Source: Thomasclavelia spiroformis (lineage in GTDB: Bacteria > Bacillota_I > Bacilli_A > Erysipelotrichales > Coprobacillaceae). From it: a stretch of 17,054 nucleotides of DNA. Location: positions 1 through 17,054 of the forward strand of contig JAGZCC010000050.1 in the NCBI GenBank assembly GCA_018369555.1, given 5' to 3'. The translations under genes and the position numbers were made by a program. Shown here piece by piece: positions 1 to 7,279 of this stretch (position 1 is its first letter; the number at the start of each line of letters is the position of its first letter). Under the pieces are notes generated by a model that saw only the letters and a list, made by a program, of their open reading frames with translations, was not told the origin of the DNA and made no database searches.

Positions 1-37
1 CAATAAAGAGTTTAAGTAAGTAAAAAGAATCCGGATC

Positions 38-151
38 TTAGTCACTTACAAGAGAGTGTTTAAACATGAAATCATTTTTAAAATCATAGATTTTATCTAT
101 TCGTTTAACCAATTTGATTACCTCATTACCATATACTTTTTTAGTGATCAC
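38..151 (-). pseudogene. Short ORF, possible remnant of a larger gene
   Basis: An open stretch of 37 codons begins at a GTG and stops with TAA at 38-40. Its C-terminal part reads KIYDFKNDFMFKHSLVSD. The NDFMFKH segment loosely recalls the start of Rpn/PD-(D/E)XK transposase-like proteins, whose N-terminus often carries NDxxFK. No convincing ribosome-binding site precedes it and nothing follows it as a domain. It could be a decayed fragment or a chance ORF; I cannot decide from sequence alone. Confidence 0.2.
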
Positions 152-202
152 TTTTCTTTTTTATTTATATTTATTTTAAACATTCAAAAGAGATAGATTA
201 TC

Positions 203-242
203 AAAAAAAGACAATTATTCATTTAACTGGATAATTGTCTTT
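203..242 (-). terminator. Rho-independent terminator of the amino-acid uptake operon
   Basis: On the minus strand a 14-bp stem (229-242 pairing with 207-220, one G-U pair) closes an 8-nt loop and runs into a seven-T tract (209-203). It lies about 40 nt after the aminotransferase stop codon. The opposite strand has only a weak T-run, so it mainly serves the minus strand. Confidence 0.85.
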
Positions 243-284
243 CTATTTATAAACAACATAATTTAATTGTCACGATTTTAACTC

Positions 285-1394
285 TTAATCATCTTTATGT
301 AACCATTTAGAAAATAATCTCAAACCTATTTTGATATCTTCACTATTATTTGCAAAACCAAACCGCAAATGATATTCCCGGCCAAAACAAGCTCCCGGCA
401 CAAAAAAGACTCCAGTATCTTTTTGCAATTCAATACAAAGTTCTTTTGATTTTATCGGTAATTTATATTTTAAAAAGGCAATTGTACCAACCTTAGGTAC
501 AACACAATCAACCAACGGTTCATTTTCCAACCAATCAATTAAAATTTGTCTATTAGTTTTTATGATTTTTCTACTTCTTGTTAAAATCTTATCATAATTT
601 TCAACGACAATTGTAGCTAAATAGTCATTAATATAACCAGTAGAAATAATATGATAATCGCGACGTTCATTAATCATTTCAATAATTTCATGATTAGCTT
701 TTATCCAGCCAATTCTAAGTCCTGCATATGAAGTGATTTTTGATAAACTACTAGTTGTAATACCCAAATCATACAAATCACTAATCGACACCTCATCATC
801 GCTCAAACCTTGATAAACTTCATCACAAAGAATATATAATCCATGAACTTTTGCAATTTCAATTAATCTCATTAAAAATCCTTTAGAAAACATTGTACCT
901 GTAGGATTATTAGGATTAACCAAACAAATCATCTTAGTATTATCTTTAATTACTCGCTTAAAATCATCAAGATCTGGTAACCAATCATTTTCCTCTTTCA
1001 ATTCTACCAAACTTGTTTCCACTCCAAACGATTCAGGAAAAGAATACATCTGTTGATAAGTTGGAGTTATTGAAATAAGATGATCACCTTTTTCAAGCAA
1101 ACTTATTAACACTAATTCATTAGCATTAATACACCCATGACTAATTGCAATATTATCTAAATCACCTGTTTTATATAATTTTGCAATTGCCTTACGTAAT
1201 CTTTCACTCCCAGTTATTGGTCCATAATCTAATTTAGTATTTAATAAATCATTAATTACTGCATCTTTATCATTAACCATTTTCAATAAATCATTAATAT
1301 TCATTGAATCCACACATGTTTCTGCAAGATTATATCGATAATCTTTTTCATGTTCAGTCATCCAAGCTTCAACATCAAAAAAATCAATTTTCAT
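285..1394 (-). CDS. PLP-dependent aminotransferase, class I/II fold
   Basis: A 369-residue fold-type I aminotransferase of the AspC/MalY-like superfamily, cytosolic. Visible signatures are NPNNPTG (160-166), the DEVY strand with Asp191 that contacts the PLP pyridine nitrogen, the SSLSK motif with Schiff-base Lys219, LRIGW with Arg227, and a C-terminal HLRFGF whose Arg344 is placed to bind the substrate carboxylate. Length is normal for the family. The ATG overlaps the TAA of the upstream ATPase gene by one base (TAATG), so translation is probably coupled. It is the last gene of a T-box-controlled uptake operon, which suggests it deaminates or interconverts the imported amino acid. The substrate is not recognisable from sequence; relatives include aspartate, aromatic and arginine-acting enzymes. 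Confidence 0.88.
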   Translation of the reverse strand: MKIDFFDVEAWMTEHEKDYRYNLAETCVDSMNINDLLKMVNDKDAVINDLLNTKLDYGPITGSERLRKAIAKLYKTGDLDNIAISHGCINANELVLISLLEKGDHLISITPTYQQMYSFPESFGVETSLVELKEENDWLPDLDDFKRVIKDNTKMICLVNPNNPTGTMFSKGFLMRLIEIAKVHGLYILCDEVYQGLSDDEVSISDLYDLGITTSSLSKITSYAGLRIGWIKANHEIIEMINERRDYHIISTGYINDYLATIVVENYDKILTRSRKIIKTNRQILIDWLENEPLVDCVVPKVGTIAFLKYKLPIKSKELCIELQKDTGVFFVPGACFGREYHLRFGFANNSEDIKIGLRLFSKWLHKDD

Positions 1395-2122
1395 TAATGC
1401 ATCACCTTACCAAGAAATTCTTTAGCTCTTGAAGTCTTAGGACTTGTAAAAAATTCTTTCGAATCAGTTTCCTCAACAATTTTACCTTCTTCTAAAAAGA
1501 CTACTCGATTCGCCACTGTTCTAGCAAAACCCATTTCATGAGTCACAACGACCATTGTCATTCCTTCTTTAGCCAATTCTTGCATAACTTCTAATACTTC
1601 GATAACCATTTCTGGATCCAACGCACTAGTCGGCTCGTCGAATAACATAATTTCTGGATTCATACACAAGCTTCGCGCAATTGCAACACGTTGTTTTTGT
1701 CCACCAGATAATTTATTTGGATAAACATCTTTTTTATCTAATAAACCAACACGTTCTAAATATTTACAGGCAATTTGCTTAGCCTCTTCTTTTGATTTAC
1801 CCATCACATTAATTGGTGCTAATGTTAAATTTTCTAAAACTGTCATATTAGGAAATAAATTAAAATGTTGAAACACAAAACCCATTTTACTTTTTAAACG
1901 AGTATAGTTTTCTTTATCATTTTCATCAAACAATTCATCATTAACATAAATTTTCCCACTCTCTGGTTTTTCAAGTCCATTAATACATCTTAAAACTGTG
2001 CTTTTACCTGAACCCGATGGTCCAATTAAACAGACAATTTCACCTTTTTTTATTTCTAAAGAAACGTCATTAACTGCCTTTAGATTATTAAATTCCTTAA
2101 CGATATGTTCTACTTTAATCAC
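1394..2122 (-). CDS. Polar amino acid ABC transporter, ATP-binding protein
   Basis: A 242-residue ATPase of the GlnQ/ArtP/HisP type, which drives uptake through the adjacent permease. Walker A GPSGSGKST is at 34-42, the Q-loop FQHFNLF around Gln85, the signature LSGGQ at 138-142, Walker B with FDEP around 161-164, and the switch His in VTHEMG at 195. The start is GTG: the codon just before it in frame is TAA, so no longer start is possible. The GTG lies inside the last codons of the permease gene (8-nt overlap), and a GGAAG Shine-Dalgarno sits about 12 nt upstream. Length and all motifs are complete. The family imports polar amino acids such as Gln, Arg, His or Cys; the specific substrate is unknown. 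Confidence 0.95.
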   Translation of the reverse strand: MIKVEHIVKEFNNLKAVNDVSLEIKKGEIVCLIGPSGSGKSTVLRCINGLEKPESGKIYVNDELFDENDKENYTRLKSKMGFVFQHFNLFPNMTVLENLTLAPINVMGKSKEEAKQIACKYLERVGLLDKKDVYPNKLSGGQKQRVAIARSLCMNPEIMLFDEPTSALDPEMVIEVLEVMQELAKEGMTMVVVTHEMGFARTVANRVVFLEEGKIVEETDSKEFFTSPKTSRAKEFLGKVMH

Positions 2123-2798
2123 TTACAGCCAACTTCCTTTCTATCTTTTTAGCAATATATGAAATAGTTAATGTCATAACTAAATAATACACCCCGGCCA
2201 AACAATAAGGTGACATAAATTCATAATATTGGTTTCCAATTACTTTTGCTGAATTCATTAATTCAACTGCCCCAATTACACTAATTAAAGAAGAATCTTT
2301 AATTAAAGTAATAAATTCACTTACAAGTGGAGGAACTATTCTTTTAAACGCCTGAGGTAAAATAACAAATCGCATTGTTTGCCATCTTGAAAGTCCCAAT
2401 GTTTGACAAGCTTCCCATTGTCCTTTATCAACACCATTAATACCACTTCTAATCAATTCTGTAGTATAAGCTCCACTATTAATACTCATTGCTACAATTC
2501 CAATTAAATAATAATTCATTCTAAATACATCCCCAGTAATTTCTGTAATAATAATTGGGACAACATTAAAAATAATCATAATTTGTAACAGCATCGGTGT
2601 TCCACGAATCACTTCGACATACACATTAGCTATCGCTCTTAAAACTTTATTGTTTGAAATTTTTGCAGAAGCACCTAACACCCCAAATACAAAACCGATT
2701 AAAAGGGACAGAGCTGCTATTCCAAGTGATGTCATTGCCCCTTTTAAAAGAAATAATAAGTTTTCTGGGGTAAAGATACTGTTGAATGCACTAAACAT
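2115..2798 (-). CDS. Polar amino acid ABC transporter, permease
   Basis: A 227-residue inner membrane permease of the HisMQ/GlnP family. Hydrophobic segments lie around 18-42, 60-82, 95-112 and 195-215. The cytoplasmic EAA-type coupling loop begins at EACQTLGLSRWQ (129-140) and ends near KDSSL; it docks on the ATPase. ERIRGTP-like VEVIRGTP at 61-68 is typical of the family. A GGTAGGGAT ribosome-binding site precedes the ATG. There is only one permease gene, so the transporter probably works as a homodimer. It sits 18 nt after the binding-protein gene and overlaps the ATPase gene. Confidence 0.94.
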   Translation of the reverse strand: MFSAFNSIFTPENLLFLLKGAMTSLGIAALSLLIGFVFGVLGASAKISNNKVLRAIANVYVEVIRGTPMLLQIMIIFNVVPIIITEITGDVFRMNYYLIGIVAMSINSGAYTTELIRSGINGVDKGQWEACQTLGLSRWQTMRFVILPQAFKRIVPPLVSEFITLIKDSSLISVIGAVELMNSAKVIGNQYYEFMSPYCLAGVYYLVMTLTISYIAKKIERKLAVSD

Positions 2799-2816
2799 AT
2801 CTATCCCTACCTTTTT

Positions 2817-3590
2817 TTAATTTTCTAATTGTTTTAAACCATATTTTTCACATAAAGTTTTATAATCATCGCTAGCTAAAAATTTATCAATACATTTATT
2901 AATCATATCGATCATTTCATCATTACCTTCTTTAGCGATAATATAATTTTTTTCATCTAACAATGATTCTTCTAACATTACAAAACCTTGTTCTTTTATA
3001 TAATTTTGTGCAACTGCTAAATCAACAACAACTGCATCATATTGCTTACTAGTTAAAGAACTAAAAATTTCTTGCACATTTGTTACTGAAACAACATTTG
3101 CATTTTTAATTTCTTTAGCTGCTTTTTCACCAGTCGAACCACTTTGAGCCGCAACTGTTTTACCTTCTAAATCTTTGACTGTTTTGATACTTGAATCTTT
3201 ATCAACAACAGCAACTTGAGCTGTAGCAGTATATGGATTTGACCATGCTACCTTTCGAGACTTATCATAAGTAAATCCAGATACCCCAATATCAACTTGT
3301 CCTCCTTGAACTTGAGAAACAATATTTTCAAAACTCATACTATGCCAAACAAATTTATATGTTGTATCTCCATCATTTAAATACTTTGGAAATAATGCAA
3401 TCATATCAGCATCAAACCCAACAACTGTCTTACCATCTGTATCTAAAGATTCATATGGCGGATAATCTGGTGATACAGCAATATTAATTTCTTTTACATT
3501 ACCTTCTTCACTAGTCTTTTTTTCACCACCACATGCTACAAGTGTAAACACCATGATTCCTGCTAATAATAACTTAAAACTTTTTTTCAT
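2817..3590 (-). CDS. Polar amino acid ABC transporter, lipoprotein substrate-binding protein
   Basis: A 257-residue extracellular binding protein of the SBP_bac_3 family. The N-terminus is a lipoprotein signal peptide (MKKSF, a hydrophobic stretch, then LVAC with lipidated Cys20). The mature start SPDYPPYE, the VDIGVSGFTYDKSRK segment with its ligand-carboxylate Arg, QSGSTGEKAA, and the hinge-side VVVDLAVAQNY with an Asp are typical of His/Arg/Gln/Lys-type binders. The start at 3590 is chosen because AAAGG lies 9 nt upstream and the signal peptide then begins correctly. The frame stays open upstream into the T-box terminator, so longer starts are artefacts. It is the first gene of the operon. 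The amino acid bound cannot be named from sequence. Confidence 0.92.
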   Translation of the reverse strand: MKKSFKLLLAGIMVFTLVACGGEKKTSEEGNVKEINIAVSPDYPPYESLDTDGKTVVGFDADMIALFPKYLNDGDTTYKFVWHSMSFENIVSQVQGGQVDIGVSGFTYDKSRKVAWSNPYTATAQVAVVDKDSSIKTVKDLEGKTVAAQSGSTGEKAAKEIKNANVVSVTNVQEIFSSLTSKQYDAVVVDLAVAQNYIKEQGFVMLEESLLDEKNYIIAKEGNDEMIDMINKCIDKFLASDDYKTLCEKYGLKQLEN

Positions 3591-3616
3591 TTTTCTCATC
3601 CTTTCTAAATTTTCGC

Positions 3617-3648
3617 AAAATAAAAATCTCTTGGCAAATGCCAAGAGA
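3617..3648 (-). terminator. T-box regulated terminator hairpin
   Basis: A perfect 9-bp stem (3648-3640 with 3635-3627) with an ATTT loop is followed by TTTTTATTTT. Its 5' arm contains the CTCTT that the antiterminator would use, so it forms when the cognate tRNA is charged. Confidence 0.9.
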
Positions 3649-3854
3649 CGAATTATCCGCGGTACCACTCTTATTGATATAAAGATTTATATCCCCTCTT
3701 GTCTGTAAAGAAGACTTACTTACTGTCCTACTAACTTCAAACAGTCCTCTACAAAGTGCGGTTCATCTAACTTTGTTTACTGGTCTTTCACCATCACCAG
3801 TTCGCTAAAAAACGCCATTAAACTACTCTCTTTATCAACGAGTTTCTAATATTT
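3617..3854 (-). promoter_or_regulatory. T-box riboswitch leader
   Basis: The minus-strand leader has the T-box parts in order. Stem I has AGTA (3827-3824) opposite GAA (3764-3762), flanked by an upper helix GTTTAA/TTAGAT and a lower helix ATAAAG/CTTTGT. The apical hairpin (3800-3780) carries the GATGGTGAAAG distal loop. Stem II is ACTGT/ACAGT (3745-3722). The T-box AGAGTGGTACCGCG (3671-3658) holds the TGG bulge that pairs with the acceptor end of uncharged tRNA. CTCTT (3646-3642) can pair either with AAGAG in the antiterminator or inside the terminator stem. The specifier side of the loop is GAACCGCA (3764-3757): CCG (Pro) in the canonical register, CGC (Arg) one base later and followed by the usual purine. 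Uncharged tRNA should turn on the transporter and aminotransferase genes. Confidence 0.93.
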
Positions 3855-3860
3855 ATCTAT

Positions 3861-3888
3861 ATTATATAAAAATTTAATTCATTGTCAA
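3861..3888 (-). promoter_or_regulatory. Sigma-A promoter of the T-box operon
   Basis: Perfect consensus TTGACA (3888-3883) and TATAAT (3866-3861) are separated by 16 bp on the minus strand, putting the transcript start near 3854, just before T-box stem I. It begins 11 bp beyond the stop codon of the small membrane-protein gene. Confidence 0.85.
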
Positions 3889-3898
3889 TGATTTTTAA

Positions 3899-4147
3899 CT
3901 ATTTTACTTTTAGAAATTTATGATTAAATTTCTTGATTTGTCCGCACACTTTTTCAAGTGGCGGATTTAGAGCTTGCATCTGCTTTAAAACATCATCCAA
4001 TTGTTCATTAGTCTGTTCAATAACTTTTAGTCTTTCTTCATGTTTTTTTTGATTCAAACGCTTTTTTTCACCGCTATAAAGCAAGAAAAAACATCCTAAA
4101 ATTAATAAACCAAAAATTCCTAATACCATTAATATTCCACTTATCAT
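3899..4147 (-). CDS. Small single-pass membrane protein, unknown function
   Basis: An 82-residue protein with one N-terminal transmembrane helix (about 4-25) followed by a basic, highly charged segment (26-42) and a heptad-like helical stretch (about 40-70) that could form a coiled coil. No family is recognised. A GGTGAT ribosome-binding site lies about 7 nt before the ATG, and a promoter is visible upstream (4165-4192). It is divergent from the enolase gene. The T-box promoter starts right after its stop codon and no terminator is seen between them, so some read-through into the uptake operon is possible. The topology suggests an envelope-associated or scaffolding role, but this is inference. 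Confidence 0.65.
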   Translation of the reverse strand: MISGILMVLGIFGLLILGCFFLLYSGEKKRLNQKKHEERLKVIEQTNEQLDDVLKQMQALNPPLEKVCGQIKKFNHKFLKVK

Positions 4148-4164
4148 CTTGCATCACCATAAAT

Positions 4165-4192
4165 AGTATAACACATTTAAATAATATCTAAA
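4165..4192 (-). promoter_or_regulatory. Putative promoter of the small membrane-protein gene
   Basis: TTTAGA (4192-4187), a 16-bp spacer and TATACT (4170-4165) preceded by TGT, i.e. an extended minus-10. It faces the small membrane protein and lies 18 bp before its start codon. Confidence 0.5.
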
Positions 4193-4259
4193 TCATTAAA
4201 TGATAAAAAATGATTAAAACTTTTTTGATCGTTCCATAATATAATTGAGGTGAAAAAAT

Positions 4260-5528
4260 ATGCCATATATAAATAATGTATATGCAAGACAAGTACTAGA
4301 TTCTCGTGGTTTTCCAACTGTTCAAGTTGAAGTAATAACAGAAAGCGGTTTTTGTGGTAATGCTATTGTTCCCAGCGGCGCATCAACCGGTAAATACGAA
4401 GCTTTAGAATTACGTGATAATGATGAAAGTCGATATTTAGGTAAAAGCGTTTTTAAAGCTGTAAATAATATCAATGATACAATTAACAAGTTATTAAAAC
4501 AAAAAAATGTTTTATTACAACGTGAAATTGATATGACTATGATCCGCTATGATAATAGCGAAAATAAATCTAAACTAGGTGCTAATGCTATGCTCGCTGT
4601 ATCTCTAGCGGTAGCTAATTGTGCTGCCAATTATTTAGATATTCCTCTTTATCGCTATTTAGGTACTCCAAATACAAGAGTTTTACCAACACCAATGATT
4701 AACATCATCAATGGTGGCAGCCACGCGGATAATTCATTAGACTTTCAAGAATTTATGATTATGCCTATTAGTGCCAATTCTTTTTATCAAGCAATGGAGA
4801 TGGCAACCAATGTTTTTCATACCCTAAAGTCAATTTTAAAAAAGACAAATTTAGCGACCTCTGTTGGTGATGAAGGTGGTTTCGCACCAAATCTAAATAG
4901 TAACGAAGAAGCTTTAGAACTAATCATTAAAGCTATTAATGATTGTCATTTACAACCCGGTAAAGATATTGCAATTGCTTTAGATGTCGCAGCCAGTGAA
5001 CTATATCATGATGGGATATATACAATTAATAACCAAAACTATTCAACTAAGGAATTAATTGTTTATTATGAAAATCTTATTTCTAAATATCCAATTATTT
5101 CAATTGAAGATGGACTTGACCAAGAAGATTATAATGGTTGGCGTGAATTAACAAATAAATTAGGTGATAAAATTCAATTAGTTGGTGATGATTTATTTGT
5201 AACCAATACCAAACGATTACAACAAGGAATCAACGGACACTATAGTAACAGTATTTTAATTAAATTAAACCAAATTGGTACTTTAAGTGAAACCTTAGAT
5301 TGTATTGAACTTGCCATCAAAAATAAGATTGCTCCAATTATCTCACATCGTTCTGGCGAAAGCGAAGATACATTTATTGCCGATTTAGCAGTAGCTTTAA
5401 ATATTGGACAAATTAAAACTGGTTCCATGTCTAGAAGCGAACGTATTTGTAAATATAACCGTTTATTAAAAATTGAAGATGATTTAGCCGGTTTTTCTTG
5501 TTATCAAGGTAAAATAAAAAAGAACTAG
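4260..5528 (+). CDS. eno: Enolase (phosphopyruvate hydratase)
   Basis: A 422-residue cytosolic enolase that interconverts 2-phosphoglycerate and phosphoenolpyruvate. All catalytic and metal ligands are in place: His155 in GGSHADN, Glu164, Glu205 in GDEGGF, Asp242, Glu283 in SIEDGLD, Asp310, Lys335 in LIKLNQIGTL, His363-Arg364-Ser365 and Lys386 in IKTGS. It is a little shorter than the usual 430 or so residues. Several near-invariant positions differ: DSRGFPT instead of DSRGNPT (Phe18) and GASTGKYEA instead of GASTGEHEA. It stands alone rather than in a gap-pgk-tpi-pgm cluster, so it could be a second, divergent copy. GAGGTG lies 7 nt before the ATG. A TATAAT at 4240-4245 is close to the start, but I see no good minus-35 for it. 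Confidence 0.95.
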   Translation: MPYINNVYARQVLDSRGFPTVQVEVITESGFCGNAIVPSGASTGKYEALELRDNDESRYLGKSVFKAVNNINDTINKLLKQKNVLLQREIDMTMIRYDNSENKSKLGANAMLAVSLAVANCAANYLDIPLYRYLGTPNTRVLPTPMINIINGGSHADNSLDFQEFMIMPISANSFYQAMEMATNVFHTLKSILKKTNLATSVGDEGGFAPNLNSNEEALELIIKAINDCHLQPGKDIAIALDVAASELYHDGIYTINNQNYSTKELIVYYENLISKYPIISIEDGLDQEDYNGWRELTNKLGDKIQLVGDDLFVTNTKRLQQGINGHYSNSILIKLNQIGTLSETLDCIELAIKNKIAPIISHRSGESEDTFIADLAVALNIGQIKTGSMSRSERICKYNRLLKIEDDLAGFSCYQGKIKKN

Positions 5529-5553
5529 GATGCTTCTAGTTCTTTGTTTTTTT
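5511..5553. terminator. Bidirectional terminator shared by enolase and the second sortase
   Basis: AAAGAACTAG (5519-5528) pairs perfectly with CTAGTTCTTT (5536-5545) around a 7-nt loop. Plus strand: a T7 tract follows at 5547-5553. Minus strand: the stem runs into TTTTTTATTTT down to 5511. The stem holds the last two codons and TAG of enolase on one strand and of the sortase on the other. Confidence 0.9.
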
Positions 5554-6375
5554 GATTAATATAAATATAAAAATTATTAATATTAATAGCAACCCAAATG
5601 GCAAATATTGTTCAAACATAATATCATTTTTAGAAGATTTAACAACTTTTGAATTTTGATTCACTATACTAGTTTCATTTTTTTTATAGTCATCTTCCCT
5701 AGTGCAATAAACAACATAGCGTTGATAATTTTGACGATAAGGATGACATGTAATCAAAGAAATCATATCTTTACCATCTTGAATTAATACCTCTTCGCTT
5801 TCTGAAGGTAAAATTATTTGAATATCACTAACAATATATTTAAGCTCTTGCCAATAATTATTAATGATTACCTCATCACCAATTTGTAAATTTTCAATAT
5901 CTCTAAAAAACGGTATCCCACGATATCCTCGATGCCCTGCTAAAACACTATTCGTATTTTTTCCTCCTATCGGTAAAGAAGTATTCGCCAGCACAGTAAT
6001 CCCTCTTGCCATATTTTCCTTAGATGCCCCTAAATAAATCGGCATCTCAAGATTCATCTTAGGAATAGTTATAGTTGCAAAAACATCATTTTTAAAATCA
6101 TAATCACCAATTACAAAATCTTTTTGATCAAAAGTCCAAGCATCACTAATGTCATTTTGTCCATTATTATATAATTTATAATTATAATCTTCCATCATAT
6201 CAAACAATAAATCATGAATATCATACTTTTTTTCTTCTTTTAAAACCTCAAAATTTTCTATTTCCTTTTTAGCATCATTATTTGCCATCCATGCATTAAC
6301 ATAAGGAAACAAAAAGAAACCCAAGCCTGCTAAAAAACCAACACCAACAAGCAATATCAGAATTTTTCTAACCAC
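5536..6375 (-). CDS. srtC: Class C sortase (pilus), second copy
   Basis: A 279-residue membrane transpeptidase that would polymerise pilins or attach the ancillary subunit. It has an N-terminal membrane helix (about 4-25), a lid segment SDAW (77-80) in place of the usual DPF/DPW, the sortase barrel with catalytic His148 (AGHRG), Cys210 (LITCHPY) and Arg219, and a C-terminal membrane helix (about 257-275), the double anchoring typical of class C. The start is GTG: GGAGGT lies 7 nt upstream and is formed by the final Arg-Arg-stop codons of the preceding sortase gene, so the two are probably translationally coupled. It is last in the pilus operon. TCHPYRQ after the catalytic Cys departs from the common TCTPYGxN, which suggests a different specificity from its neighbour. 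Confidence 0.92.
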   Translation of the reverse strand: MVRKILILLVGVGFLAGLGFFLFPYVNAWMANNDAKKEIENFEVLKEEKKYDIHDLLFDMMEDYNYKLYNNGQNDISDAWTFDQKDFVIGDYDFKNDVFATITIPKMNLEMPIYLGASKENMARGITVLANTSLPIGGKNTNSVLAGHRGYRGIPFFRDIENLQIGDEVIINNYWQELKYIVSDIQIILPSESEEVLIQDGKDMISLITCHPYRQNYQRYVVYCTREDDYKKNETSIVNQNSKVVKSSKNDIMFEQYLPFGLLLILIIFIFILIKKTKN

Positions 6376-6380
6376 TACTT

Positions 6381-7232
6381 TTACCTCCGCAATACCTTTT
6401 TAACTCTTTTAAATACGACAATAAAAATAATAATTAAAACAATAATTCCAATTCCACTAATAATCGATTTAATATACTCTTCAAACCAGACATCATTATT
6501 AGCTTTTTTACTTTCCTGTTTTTCTAAATTTGGATCATACTCAACTCGGTGTCCTCTAACTAATAAACGATGACTATTAATCCCATAAGGCGTACATGTA
6601 ACTAAAGTCACATAATCTTTCCCTGGCGCAATCTTTAAATCGTTAGTTTCATCAGGTTTAACAACATTAATTTTATCAACTTCATAAGCTAATACATCAT
6701 TTAGCACATGAATATAAAACAAATCCCCTTTTTTTAAATCCGCTAAATTAGTAAACAATTCTGCTGTAGATAATCCAGAATGAGCTGACAGAACTGCATG
6801 TGTATCAATTCCCCCAACTGGAAAAGACGTGCCAACTAAATGTCCAACACCTTTTAACATATGTTCATTATCTGTACCATGATAAATTGGCAAATTTATA
6901 TCAATCTTTGGAATATTAATGTATGCCATTACCCCATCATCTGTATAATTTAAAATATCATAATACACATCATCGGCCATATCGATAGCATTTGGATCGA
7001 AAGGATCAGTCAAAACAATTGCCTGATTTAATTGGCGATTATAAGCATTGGCCAATTCTAATTCATTTATCATTTCCAATTTATCAATTTTTTCAACACC
7101 TTCTTGATACTTATCAATAACATCCATTTGGTTTCTTCTAGAATAAATATTACTAATTAATGGATATAAACTAATAATTAAGCCCGCACAAAAACCTACT
7201 ATTAATATTATTCTAACTACACTTTTTTTCAT
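6381..7232 (-). CDS. srtC: Class C sortase (pilus), first copy
   Basis: A 283-residue pilin polymerase of the SrtC family. Features in order: N-terminal membrane helix (about 5-24), classic DPF lid (76-78) that plugs the active site, sortase barrel with His151 (SAHSG), Cys213 in TLVTCTPYG, and Arg222 in HRLLVRGHR, then a C-terminal membrane helix (about 256-275) with a basic tail. It should cleave the LPXTG-type motifs of the two upstream pilins and join them to the pilin-motif lysine of the backbone subunit. AGAGGT lies 5 nt before the ATG. It follows the backbone pilin gene by 47 bp containing a strong hairpin (7251-7274), and precedes the second sortase by 5 bp. Confidence 0.95.
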   Translation of the reverse strand: MKKSVVRIILIVGFCAGLIISLYPLISNIYSRRNQMDVIDKYQEGVEKIDKLEMINELELANAYNRQLNQAIVLTDPFDPNAIDMADDVYYDILNYTDDGVMAYINIPKIDINLPIYHGTDNEHMLKGVGHLVGTSFPVGGIDTHAVLSAHSGLSTAELFTNLADLKKGDLFYIHVLNDVLAYEVDKINVVKPDETNDLKIAPGKDYVTLVTCTPYGINSHRLLVRGHRVEYDPNLEKQESKKANNDVWFEEYIKSIISGIGIIVLIIIFIVVFKRVKKVLRR

Positions 7233-7250
7233 AGTACCTCTTTATCAAAT

Positions 7251-7274
7251 AAAGAACTACTAATGTAGTTCTTT
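7251..7274 (-). terminator. Intra-operon hairpin between backbone pilin and sortases
   Basis: AAAGAACTAC (7251-7260) and GTAGTTCTTT (7265-7274) form a perfect 10-bp stem with a TAAT loop. The minus-strand continuation TTCTTTATTTG is a poor T-tract, so I infer partial termination, or a 3' stabiliser or processing hairpin, that keeps sortase levels below pilin levels. Confidence 0.6.
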
Positions 7275-7279
7275 ATATT

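Noticed and set aside
31..45. Palindrome around TCCGGA considered as a terminator
   Set aside because: No loop and short arms; the following T-run alone is not sufficient.
3591..3668. Upstream extension of the binding-protein frame to a GTG at 3668
   Set aside because: This stretch is the T-box antiterminator and terminator. The lipoprotein signal peptide and ribosome-binding site place the start at 3590.
3679..3696. Perfect GATATAA/TTATATC hairpin just before the T-box motif considered as a terminator
   Set aside because: It has no T-tract and sits within the leader between stem III and the antiterminator; best read as a linker structure of the riboswitch.
5240..5428. 62-residue minus-strand ORF inside enolase
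   Set aside because: It lies wholly within the well-conserved enolase frame and has no features of its own.
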